This document shows positions 25,140 to 31,522 of a stretch of DNA of 31,522 bases, in pieces (the first letter of the stretch is position 1; every line of letters starts with the position of its first letter). This stretch comes from Streptomyces roseochromogenus subsp. oscitans DS 12.976 (GTDB taxonomy: Bacteria > Actinomycetota > Actinomycetes > Streptomycetales > Streptomycetaceae). The position numbers were made by a program, and so were the translations under genes. The stretch lies in assembly GCF_000497445.1 (NCBI RefSeq), contig NZ_CM002285.1:7422358-7453879 (forward strand). The letters are read 5' to 3'. The notes under the pieces are model-generated. The model was not told the origin of the DNA. It saw only the letters and a list, made by a program, of their open reading frames with translations, and made no database searches.

Positions 25140-26042
25140 TCAGGCCGCCGTGAGCGTCTCGTACCGCGCCAGCAGTTCGTCGGCCGCCTCGCGTCCGGCG
25201 GGGAGCAGCGGTGCGCGTACCGGGCCCCCGGGCAGGCCCAGGCGGGCGAGGAGGGCCTTGGCGGTGACCGTGCCCGGCAGGCCCGCGCCCATCATCGCCT
25301 CGATCAACGGCGTGGCCCGCGACTGGAGTTCGGCCGCCCGGGCGGTGTCGCCGGCGTCGAAGGCGTCGAGGATCGCGGCGATGGGGCCGGGGACGGCGTT
25401 CGCGACCGTGCTGATACAGCCCGCCGCGCCGATCGCGTACAGCGCCAGTACGTGCTCGTCGCAGCCCGCGTAGTACGCCAGGTCCGTCTGCGCCAGCACC
25501 TTCTGGGTGCCGAGGAAATCGTAGGAGCAGTCCTTGACGCCGACGATCCGCTCGTGCGCGGCGAGGCGGATCATCGTCTCCGGCTCGATCCGGGTGCCGG
25601 TGCGGCCCGGGATGTCGTAGAGCATCACGGGCAGGCCGCTCGCGTCGGCGACCGTGCGGAAGTGCGCCTCCACCGCCTCCTGCGGCGGCCTGCTGTAGTA
25701 CGGCGTCACCACCAGCACCCCGTCGGCGCCCGCCGCCTCGGCCGCGCGGGCCAGTTCGACGGTGTGCCGGGTGTCGGCGCTGCCCACGCCCGCGACCAGG
25801 GACACCCGGTCGCCGACCGACTCGCGGACGGCCGCGATCAGCTCCGCCTTCTCCGCGTCCGTGGTGGTGGGCGACTCACCCGTGGTGCCGCTCAGCACCA
25901 GGCCGTCGCAACCCTCGGCGACCAGCCACGCGGCGAGCTGCCGGGCGCCGTCCAGGTCGAGGGCGCCCTCCTCGGTGAACGGCGTGATCATCGCGCAGAG
26001 AGTGCGTCCGAAGGGCCGCGCGGCCGTGCGTGTGCTCGTCAT
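25140..26042 (-). CDS. dapA: 4-hydroxy-tetrahydrodipicolinate synthase
   Basis: Condenses pyruvate and aspartate semialdehyde, the first committed step of diaminopimelate/lysine synthesis. 300 residues, DHDPS/NAL superfamily TIM barrel. GTTGESPTTTDAEK near residues 53-66 (phosphate/carboxylate loop), YDIPGRTGTRIEP near 142-154 with the catalytic tyrosine, and the Schiff-base lysine in IVGVKDCSYDF near 166-176. The N-terminal FGRTLCAMITPFTEEGALDLDGARQLAAWL is typical. ATG start; only a weak ribosome binding site. Many Streptomyces have more than one dapA-like gene, so this copy could be a paralogue; nearby dapD argues for the lysine role. Confidence 0.92.
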   Translation of the reverse strand: MTSTRTAARPFGRTLCAMITPFTEEGALDLDGARQLAAWLVAEGCDGLVLSGTTGESPTTTDAEKAELIAAVRESVGDRVSLVAGVGSADTRHTVELARAAEAAGADGVLVVTPYYSRPPQEAVEAHFRTVADASGLPVMLYDIPGRTGTRIEPETMIRLAAHERIVGVKDCSYDFLGTQKVLAQTDLAYYAGCDEHVLALYAIGAAGCISTVANAVPGPIAAILDAFDAGDTARAAELQSRATPLIEAMMGAGLPGTVTAKALLARLGLPGGPVRAPLLPAGREAADELLARYETLTAA

Positions 26043-26058
26043 GGGAGTAGTCTCGGCA

Positions 26059-26119
26059 ACGTCTCGATGAAGCTCTACTTAATTCTTCTACGAGGTATGG
26101 CTAAGTATTGCTGAGACGT
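26059..26119 (-). promoter_or_regulatory. dapA promoter region with nested inverted repeats
   Basis: Outer arms ACGTCTC (26059-26065) and GAGACGT (26113-26119) enclose inner arms TACTTA (26076-26081) and TAAGTA (26102-26107). The stretch is unusually AT-rich for this genome. On the minus strand TTAGCC (26104-26099), 17 bases, then TAAGTA (26081-26076) could be the -35 and -10, so the inner arms would overlap both. Regulator unknown. Nothing else was seen in 26043-26209 apart from the GGGAGG ribosome binding site at 26200-26205. Confidence 0.45.
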
Positions 26120-26209
26120 CCGGGTGGCGGCCGAAGGCCCTGTGTCCAACTCGGCCCCTCGTGGGTCACTATGGCCCAAGGGTCACCGACGTCCGTCATG
26201 GGAGGCACC

Positions 26210-26365
26210 ATGAAGCTCGGCAAGGCACTGGCCACCGGAGTCGCCGAGGAGCGGCCCCTCGTCCACGAAGAGATCGTGCACGAGGAGGAGGCCCCGCTCC
26301 GCGAGGAGACCGCCCGCCTCGAACCGGCCGAGCCGGCCCGCGAAGAGGTCCCGGCCACCCGATGA
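26210..26365 (+). CDS. Acidic 51-residue microprotein
   Basis: Begins MKLGKALATGVAEERPLVHEE and continues as a Glu/Pro/Ala-rich, strongly acidic chain with no cysteine or membrane segment. GGGAGG lies 4 to 5 bases before ATG 26210, and the stop overlaps the next gene as ATGA, so it is the first gene of an operon with the Cys-rich protein. From memory similar short proteins occur at this place in other Streptomyces. Function unknown; it looks disordered. Confidence 0.7.
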   Translation: MKLGKALATGVAEERPLVHEEIVHEEEAPLREETARLEPAEPAREEVPATR

Positions 26366-27063
26366 GACTGCGGCTCCCGGCGGAACGCCCGACGGAGCCG
26401 CCGACCGGATACAAGATCGCCCACCCGGTGCTGTCCCAGGACGGCACCCGGGCCGGGTTCACCGGTGTGTCGCTCGGCGGCGCGCTCCCGTACGGCGTGC
26501 TGGACGACGCCTCCTGCGTCTACGGCAGACGGCACCGCTCGCCCGCGCGCCTGTGCGACTGCGGCTTCCACTGTGTCCACGAGCGAGCCGCCGCCGAGGC
26601 CATGCTGTGCACCGCCGAGCACCGGACGGCCCTCCTGCTGGAGGTCTCCGTGCTCGGCGCCTACCTCCGCTTCGAGCGCGGCTTCCGTTACGCCCGGCAG
26701 CGGGTGCGTACCGCCACCGCCGGACCGTGCGCCTGCGGCGCCACCGCCGTCGCGCTCGCCGACGCAGGCTGGGGCAGACCCGGATGGCGGGCTCTCGCCC
26801 CCGTATGCGCCGGCTGTGTGCGCGGGCGTACGTCCGTCTCGCTCGCCGGCTTCGCCCGGCTGGCCGGAGACGGACTGCGGGTGGCGGCGCGGGGCGGTGG
26901 TACGGGATTCCCCTCCGCCGATTCCGCCGACTTGGCCGGCTCGGCGGCCGGTGCCGAGCCGGGCGTGCCCGAACTCGCCGCGGAGGCAGCCCTGTTGCAG
27001 GCGCGCCTCGACTGGTTCCAGACCCAGCTCGCCCGCCTCGGGGAACGGGGGGAACGGGGCTAG
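26362..27063 (+). CDS. Cysteine-rich unknown protein with possible zinc sites and coiled-coil end
   Basis: 233 residues. Cysteine groups: a lone Cys in DDASCVYG, then CDCGFHCVH near residues 68-76, CACG near 120-123, and CAGC near 146-149. Their pairing as C-x-C and C-x2-C suggests one or two zinc ribbons. Residues about 165-205 are Gly/Ala-rich and look like a linker. The end, ELAAEAALLQARLDWFQTQLARLGERGERG, should form a coiled coil. No enzyme motif seen. Translationally coupled to the acidic microprotein upstream. Binding of nucleic acid or a partner protein is possible but not shown. Confidence 0.75.
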   Translation: MRLRLPAERPTEPPTGYKIAHPVLSQDGTRAGFTGVSLGGALPYGVLDDASCVYGRRHRSPARLCDCGFHCVHERAAAEAMLCTAEHRTALLLEVSVLGAYLRFERGFRYARQRVRTATAGPCACGATAVALADAGWGRPGWRALAPVCAGCVRGRTSVSLAGFARLAGDGLRVAARGGGTGFPSADSADLAGSAAGAEPGVPELAAEAALLQARLDWFQTQLARLGERGERG

Positions 27064-27073
27064 TCAGAACCCT

Positions 27074-27115
27074 CACCGAAAACTCAGTCCTTCTGGACAA
27101 AAAAAGTTTTCGGTG
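27074..27115. promoter_or_regulatory. Operator or hairpin with perfect 11-bp arms before the winged-helix regulator
   Basis: CACCGAAAACT (27074-27084) and AGTTTTCGGTG (27105-27115) are perfect inverted copies 20 bases apart, centre to centre 31 bp (three helix turns). Inside lies a smaller GTCC-TTCT-GGAC hairpin and a run of seven A. The right arm abuts the ribosome binding site GGAAGG. It could bind the regulator encoded next, or fold in RNA and affect its start. Confidence 0.6.
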
Positions 27116-27128
27116 GAAGGGTGGACGC

Positions 27129-27767
27129 ATGCTGGACGTGACTGTGATCGAGGACCCCGAGGCCGCGGCCGTGTCGCTGGATCCCATCAGGGCCCGGCTG
27201 CTCGGCGAGCTGGCTGCCGCACCCGCGTCGGCGGCGATGCTGGCCGGCAAGGTCGGACTGCCCCGGCAGAAGGTGAACTACCACCTGAAGGCGCTGGAGC
27301 GGCACGGCCTGGTCGAGCTGGCCGGAGAACGCCGCAAGGGCAATGTCACCGAGCGGCTGATGCGCGCGACCGCCGCGTCGTACGTCATCTCGCCGGCCGC
27401 CCTGCCCGCCGTACAGCCGGACCCGGACCGCTTCCGCGACCAGCTCTCGGCGCGCTGGCTGCTCGCGCTCGGCGCCCGCCTGGTGCGGGACGTCGGCGCG
27501 CTGATCACCGGCGCCGCCAAGGCCAGGAAGAGGCTGGCGACCTACGCGCTGGACGGCCAGGTCCGCTTCGCCTCCGCCGCCGACCGCGCGGCCTTCGTCC
27601 AGGAGCTGACGGCGGGCGTGAGTGCGCTGATCCGCAAGTACGACGCCCCCCACGCCGAGGACGGCCGCGACCACCGGATCGTCATCGCCCTCCACCCCGC
27701 GGTCAAGGAGCCCGCGGTCAAGGATCCCGCGGTCGAGGACCGGCCCACCCCCGAACCACAGCAGTGA
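27129..27767 (+). CDS. ArsR-like winged-helix transcriptional regulator
   Basis: 212 residues. The DNA-binding domain lies near residues 13-75: SLDPIRARLLGELAAAPASAAMLAGKVGLPRQKVNYHLKALERHGLVELAGERRKGNVTERLMRAT, with recognition helix RQKVNYHLKALERHG. The longer C-terminal half is helical and no metal ligand set is evident. The tail repeats AVKEPAVKDPAVED. It is 14 bases upstream of the SRPBCC gene; HTH/SRPBCC pairs of this kind are common in actinobacteria. It probably autoregulates from the palindrome at 27074-27115. Confidence 0.88.
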   Translation: MLDVTVIEDPEAAAVSLDPIRARLLGELAAAPASAAMLAGKVGLPRQKVNYHLKALERHGLVELAGERRKGNVTERLMRATAASYVISPAALPAVQPDPDRFRDQLSARWLLALGARLVRDVGALITGAAKARKRLATYALDGQVRFASAADRAAFVQELTAGVSALIRKYDAPHAEDGRDHRIVIALHPAVKEPAVKDPAVEDRPTPEPQQ

Positions 27768-27781
27768 GCAGGAGCCCCACC

Positions 27782-28519
27782 ATGTCCAAGGAATTCGAGA
27801 TCGTCCGCGAGTTCGAGGTCGACGTCCCGCCCGAGAAGGTCTGGGAGGCGATCACCACCGGCACCGGCGGCTATCTGTGGCCGATGGACCCGCCCGAGCC
27901 CCGGGCAGGCGGCTCCGGACCCTTCGGATCCACCGTCACCGCCTGGGACCCGCCGCACCGCTACACCAACCGCAGCGAGGACGTCGGATTCCCGACCCAG
28001 TCCCTGAACCAGCTCGACTACACCATCGAGCCCCGCGACGAGGGCCGCCGCGCCTGGGTGCGCTATGTGCACAGCGGCATCTTCACCGACGACTGGAACA
28101 ACCAGTACGACGGCGCCAGCAAGCACACCAACTTCTATCTGCACACCCTGCGCGAGTACCTCACGCACTTCGCGCCCCGCCCGGTCACCTTCGCCCAGTT
28201 GGAGGGGCCCGCGGCCTCAAGGACCCAGGAGGCGCTCGCCGCCGCCGCGCACGCCCTCGGCCTCGCGGACGACGCGGCCGCCGGCACGAAGGCCGCCGTC
28301 CAGGGACCCGGCGGACGGACCCTGGACGCCGTACTCGACTACCGGAACCCGTACTTCATCGGGCTGCGCACCGACAGCGCCCTCATCCGGTTCTTCGGGC
28401 GCGGCCACTGGGGCGCCTCGCTCGGCATCAGCGTCCATGACTTCGCGCCGGACGCCGACGCGGAGGCGAACGAGAGTGCGTGGCAGGCCTGGCTGAACCA
28501 GGTGTTCAGCCAGGCGTGA
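27782..28519 (+). CDS. SRPBCC (AHSA1/START-like) domain protein
   Basis: 245 residues. The N-terminal SRPBCC fold shows the usual opening, FEIVREFEVDVPPEKVWEAITTGTGGYLWPMDPP, and the middle strands QLDYTIEPRDEGRRAWVRYVHSGIF, then a long helix YDGASKHTNFYLHTLREYLTHF near residues 102-123. The C-terminal part (about 150-245) is another alpha/beta segment, so it may be a two-domain form. Such proteins bind hydrophobic ligands; ligand unknown. It has GGAG about 9 bases before ATG 27782 and is co-transcribed with the regulator. It converges on the nuclease gene with 9 bases between stops. Confidence 0.88.
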   Translation: MSKEFEIVREFEVDVPPEKVWEAITTGTGGYLWPMDPPEPRAGGSGPFGSTVTAWDPPHRYTNRSEDVGFPTQSLNQLDYTIEPRDEGRRAWVRYVHSGIFTDDWNNQYDGASKHTNFYLHTLREYLTHFAPRPVTFAQLEGPAASRTQEALAAAAHALGLADDAAAGTKAAVQGPGGRTLDAVLDYRNPYFIGLRTDSALIRFFGRGHWGASLGISVHDFAPDADAEANESAWQAWLNQVFSQA

Positions 28520-28528
28520 CCACCCTGA

Positions 28529-30355
28529 TCAGGGACGGAAGCGCAGCACCTGCGGGTCGTGGTCGCTGATCTGGTCGTTGAACTCCGCGTTGATGTGCAC
28601 GCTGTCGTACTCGAAGTCGCAGCCGCGCCGGATCGCCGGGCTGATCAGGATCTGGTCCAGGACCTGCTCGTTGCCCTGGTAGTCGTAGGTGTAACGCTCG
28701 CTCCTCGGCAGCGACTTGATCGCCGACCACAGCTCGCCGTCGCCCTCGAGGATCTTCGCGGTGCCGGAGAACTCGAAGTCGTTCATGTCGCCGAGCGCGA
28801 CGACGTTCGCGTTCTTCTGGACCTTCAGGATGTCCTTGACGAACGCGTTCACCTCGGTCGCCTGCGCATGGCGCTGGATCTCCGAGCTGCGCGTCGGCGG
28901 CTGGTACTGCGAGGCCAGGCCCTGGTCGCCGCCCTTGGAGATCAGGTGGTTGGCGATCACGAAGACGGTCTTGCCGCGGAAGACGAACTCACCGGCGAGC
29001 GGCTTGCGGCTGGCCTTCCAGGCCGCGTTCGCCGGGTCGATCCGGCCCGGCGAGACCGTCAGCTCGGCCTTGCCGTCCACCTTCGTGACACCGACCGCGG
29101 TGGTGGAGTCGCCGCCCGGCCGGTCCACGAACGACACCCGCTCCGGGTTGAACAGGAACACCTGGCGGATGTTGCCGCCCGGCTCGCCGCCGTCCTGGTC
29201 GTTGACCGGGTTGATCGAGCGCCAGTCGTACTTCGGGCCGCCCGCCGCGATGATCGCGTCGATCAGCTTGTTCACCGTCACGCTCGCGTCGACCGTGCCG
29301 TCGTCCGTGGCACCGTTGTTGTCCTGGATCTCCTCCAGGGACACGATGTCCGGCGACTGCAGGTTGTTCACGATCGCGGCGGCGTGCTTGCCGAAGGTGC
29401 TGTCCGACGGGTCGAGGTTCTCGACGTTGTAGGTCGCCACCGCCAGCTCGCGGCTCGACTGCTTCCGCGTGGTCTCGCGCTGCAGCCCGCCGCTCTTCAG
29501 CGTGCCGAGTTCGTTCGCGACGAGGGCGTAGCCGCCGTACTGGTTGAAGTCCAGCGGGCCGGTGGTGGTGCCCTCCAGGGTGTCGCCGACGTTCGCCTTC
29601 GGGAAGTCGGCGGTGGCGCCCAGCGACTGTATCTGTAGCCGGCCGGTGTTCTGGGAGTCGTAGGAGCCGTACACCGTGCCGCCACGGAGGTTGCGGTGCT
29701 CCCATGGCTTCGCCGTGACCCACAGCTCGCTGTACGGATCGGTCGCGGTGACCACGCGGACGTTCTTGACCTGGACGTTCATGCCCTCCAGGGACTCGTA
29801 GTAGTCCAGGGCGTAAGTCGACGGGTCGAGCGTCAGGTTGTTGATCGAACCGTTCGCGGCGGTGTCGCCCTCCGGGGCGTACTCGTCCGGCACCGAGTCC
29901 TCGTCGATGACGACCGGAGCCGGGACCGCGTTGCCCGTCGAAACGGTGGTGATCGTCGGCTTGGTGATCTCCGTCAGCGACTGGTTGCCGGAGGAGGTGC
30001 CGCCCGGGACGTACTCGGAGACCGTGCCGGTCACCGTCACCGAGTCGCCGACCGCGACCTTCGGCGTGGAGCTGGTGAAGACGAAGATGCCCTCGCTGGT
30101 GCGCGGGTCGTCGTCCGGATGCGGGTCCTGGATCCAGAAGCCTCTGGAGGAGCCGTACGTGCGCGTGGCCGTGACGATGCCGGGCACATCCGTCACCTTC
30201 TGCCCGGCGAACGGCGAGATCCGGGTCGTGCCCTGGATGTCGTGGATGCGCACCGAGTCGGCGTGCGCGGGGGAGGTGAGGGCGACGGCGGATGCCGCGC
30301 TGCAGAGGGCGGCGACGGTGAGCGCGGCAAGGCGCGTGGAAGACCTGCTCGGCAA
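28529..30355 (-). CDS. Secreted endonuclease/exonuclease/phosphatase-family nuclease (ExeM/NucH-like)
   Basis: Extracellular nuclease, 608 residues. A signal peptide (PSRSSTRLAALTVAALCSAASA and following) ends at AHA near residue 32. Residues about 33-290 form OB-fold-like beta domains (IHDIQGTTRISPFAGQKVTDVPGIVTA). The catalytic EEP domain starts near 310: VATYNVENLD, then SLEEIQDNNG (metal glutamate), ANHLISKGGD (histidine), GDMNDFEFSGT (D-x-N), DQILISP, and the closing SDHDPQVLRF (S-D-H), so all catalytic groups are present. The TTG start at 30355 has GGAGG 7 bases upstream and leads straight into the signal peptide. It probably scavenges phosphate and nucleotides from outside DNA or RNA. 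Confidence 0.92.
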   Translation of the reverse strand: MPSRSSTRLAALTVAALCSAASAVALTSPAHADSVRIHDIQGTTRISPFAGQKVTDVPGIVTATRTYGSSRGFWIQDPHPDDDPRTSEGIFVFTSSTPKVAVGDSVTVTGTVSEYVPGGTSSGNQSLTEITKPTITTVSTGNAVPAPVVIDEDSVPDEYAPEGDTAANGSINNLTLDPSTYALDYYESLEGMNVQVKNVRVVTATDPYSELWVTAKPWEHRNLRGGTVYGSYDSQNTGRLQIQSLGATADFPKANVGDTLEGTTTGPLDFNQYGGYALVANELGTLKSGGLQRETTRKQSSRELAVATYNVENLDPSDSTFGKHAAAIVNNLQSPDIVSLEEIQDNNGATDDGTVDASVTVNKLIDAIIAAGGPKYDWRSINPVNDQDGGEPGGNIRQVFLFNPERVSFVDRPGGDSTTAVGVTKVDGKAELTVSPGRIDPANAAWKASRKPLAGEFVFRGKTVFVIANHLISKGGDQGLASQYQPPTRSSEIQRHAQATEVNAFVKDILKVQKNANVVALGDMNDFEFSGTAKILEGDGELWSAIKSLPRSERYTYDYQGNEQVLDQILISPAIRRGCDFEYDSVHINAEFNDQISDHDPQVLRFRP

Positions 30356-30481
30356 GGGATCCCTCCAGGGACATGACAAAGTGCCGGGACAAGGATGGAA
30401 CAGGAGCGTGTGGGGCCCGTAGCCCTCCGTGACTCGCGTAGAGCCGGGTGAACAGTTGTCCCCCGAACTTCTACGCGCGTC

Positions 30482-30511
30482 AATCTCCAGCCTGCGCCGG
30501 GGAGTTGTCAA
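30482..30511 (-). promoter_or_regulatory. Candidate promoter of the secreted nuclease
   Basis: On the minus strand TTGACA (30511-30506), 18 bases, GAGATT (30487-30482): a perfect -35 and a fair -10. The leader of about 115 bases contains inverted arms CGCGTAGA (30435-30442) and TCTACGCG (30470-30477), which enclose one PHO-box-like unit GTTCACCCGGC (minus strand, 30453-30443). Confidence 0.5.
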
Positions 30512-30620
30512 GGTTTCGGCCATGTACGACGGCCGGCGGGGAGATGAACCGGGCGGCATGGGTGGAAATCCGTCTAGGCTGAGCGGCTGAGCCCGTTCAC
30601 GGTCCGAGGAGAACCAGCCG

Positions 30621-31522
30621 ATGTCAGACAGCTCCCCCCTGCCGCCCGTACGGCTGCACCCCGAACCGGAGCTGGCACGCGCAGCGCTGTCCACGCCGCT
30701 GCTCTCCCGCGCCGCCCGCCTCGCCCGCTGGGCCGGACCCGACACCCGCGTGGACGCCGGCGGCGGACTGGTCGAGGAGCAGCTTCCGGCCGCCGCCGAC
30801 CTGCTCGGACTCAGCGGTGACGACGCCGCCGCCTACGCCAGTGAGGCCTGGCGGGTCGCGGTGGACACCGGGCTGGTCGAGATCGTGGACGAGGAGGCCG
30901 GGACCGTCCGGCCGGGTGAGGAGCTGACACTGCTCACCGGCGGCTCACCGGCCGATGCGCTCGGTGTGTGGCTCGCCGCGCTGGAGACCGTCATCGCCGA
31001 CGCGGGTGTCCCCGATCTGGATGATCTGGTCGGCGCCCTGGACGAGGGCGGCGAGGTCGATTTCTCGTCACTCGACTGGGACCCGGAGGCCGAGGCCGAT
31101 TTCCTTGACGGCGTCCTCGGCAACCTCTACCTGCTGACGGTGAGTGAGGACGGCTCCGGTGACGGGCCGGTCCCGCTGCCCGCCCTGGCTGCGTCCATGA
31201 TCGTCCCCGATGACATGGGGGAGCCCACCAACGACGTCCTGGAGCAGGTCTCCGACGCGATGATGCGGCTCGACGACCAGTTCCGGATGCTGGAGCCGGT
31301 CGGGCTGGTGGAGTACCAGCCGGTGGACGAGGCGTTGATGGCCGACGCCGACGAGGAGCCCGCGGCGCCGGTCGACGACACCGACGTCTCGCGCTACGGC
31401 ATGGTCCGGCTCACTCCGCTCGGTGTGTACGGGCTGCGGGCCCGGCTGCTGGAGGCCGGGTTCGCGGCGCCGGCCGTCGGTGAACTCGCCGACAAGGGAG
31501 CGGACGCGCTGCTCGACGGTAC
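30621..31522 (+). CDS. Unknown acidic protein, 3' partial
   Basis: Open from ATG 30621 to the window end, about 300 residues so far, without a stop. AGGAG lies 9 bases upstream. It begins MSDSSPLPPVRLHPEPELAR; the body is rich in Asp, Glu, Ala and Leu (for example PDLDDLVGALDEGGEVDFSSLDWDPEAEADFLDG) and predicted mostly helical, with RYGMVRLTPLGVYGLRARLLEAGFAAP near residues 256-282 looking like a winged-helix or repeat unit. No signal peptide or membrane helix. From memory, large actinobacterial proteins of this type are annotated only as hypothetical. Codon bias supports a real gene. Function unknown. Confidence 0.8.
   Translation, partial: MSDSSPLPPVRLHPEPELARAALSTPLLSRAARLARWAGPDTRVDAGGGLVEEQLPAAADLLGLSGDDAAAYASEAWRVAVDTGLVEIVDEEAGTVRPGEELTLLTGGSPADALGVWLAALETVIADAGVPDLDDLVGALDEGGEVDFSSLDWDPEAEADFLDGVLGNLYLLTVSEDGSGDGPVPLPALAASMIVPDDMGEPTNDVLEQVSDAMMRLDDQFRMLEPVGLVEYQPVDEALMADADEEPAAPVDDTDVSRYGMVRLTPLGVYGLRARLLEAGFAAPAVGELADKGADALLDG

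Noticed and set aside
26465..28519. 684-codon frame running through three genes
   Set aside because: Only its last 245 codons are real (the SRPBCC protein); the rest is an out-of-frame reading of the Cys-rich and regulator genes.
28523..28534. CCCTGATCAGGG palindrome between the SRPBCC and nuclease stops as terminator
   Set aside because: There is no loop, so it cannot form a stable hairpin; probably chance at overlapping stops.

Overview
The window is high-GC actinobacterial chromosome, almost certainly Streptomyces. Support comes from strong GC bias at third codon positions, GTG and TTG starts, many 4-base stop/start overlaps, the gene order tkt-tal-zwf-opcA-pgl next to ctaB/ctaA and a sufR-led suf operon, and several dispersed repeats that I recognise from memory as Streptomyces intergenic repeats. 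From memory the layout resembles the S. coelicolor region around SCO1905-SCO1939 in reverse orientation; I could not check this. It is mainly core metabolism with small accessory insertions. No tRNA, rRNA, CRISPR array, phage, IS element or replication origin was seen.

Layout. 1-2160: two permeases of a sugar ABC importer (the first cut by the window edge) ending in a strong hairpin. 2195-8832, minus strand: pentose phosphate operon tkt-tal-zwf-opcA-pgl, transcribed leftward. 8833-9193: divergent promoter region. 9194-11904, plus strand: ctaB (heme O synthase), a small conserved unknown and a FluG-like amidohydrolase. 11930-14788, minus strand: ABC exporter ATPase and permease, then ctaA (heme A synthase). 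14820-15427: a small unknown ORF between dispersed repeats, followed by the suf regulatory region. 15464-22021, plus strand: sufR-sufB-sufD-Rieske ferredoxin-sufC-sufS-sufU-sufT, closed by a perfect 15-bp hairpin. 22366-23277: SMR efflux pump plus TetR regulator behind a perfect palindrome. 23226-23625: hierarchical 33/118-bp repeat array. 23675-26042: dapD, a 5'-truncated HAD-like relic and dapA. 26210-28519: acidic microprotein, Cys-rich unknown, winged-helix regulator and SRPBCC protein. 28529-30355, minus strand: secreted nuclease. 30621-end: partial unknown protein.

How it works together. The pentose phosphate operon supplies NADPH and pentoses. CtaB and CtaA act in sequence to make heme A for cytochrome oxidase. 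The Suf proteins build Fe-S clusters under SufR, whose gene carries a CAAC-N6-GTTG site over its own leaderless promoter, with an iron-box-like site 60 bp upstream. DapA and DapD are two steps of diaminopimelate/lysine synthesis.

The least explained items are: the nested 33/118-bp array between tetR and dapD; a 33-bp duplication that places a 31-codon micro-ORF, coupled at both ends, between the two ABC exporter genes; a prealbumin-like domain inside a sugar permease; and several palindromes placed over leaderless start sites.
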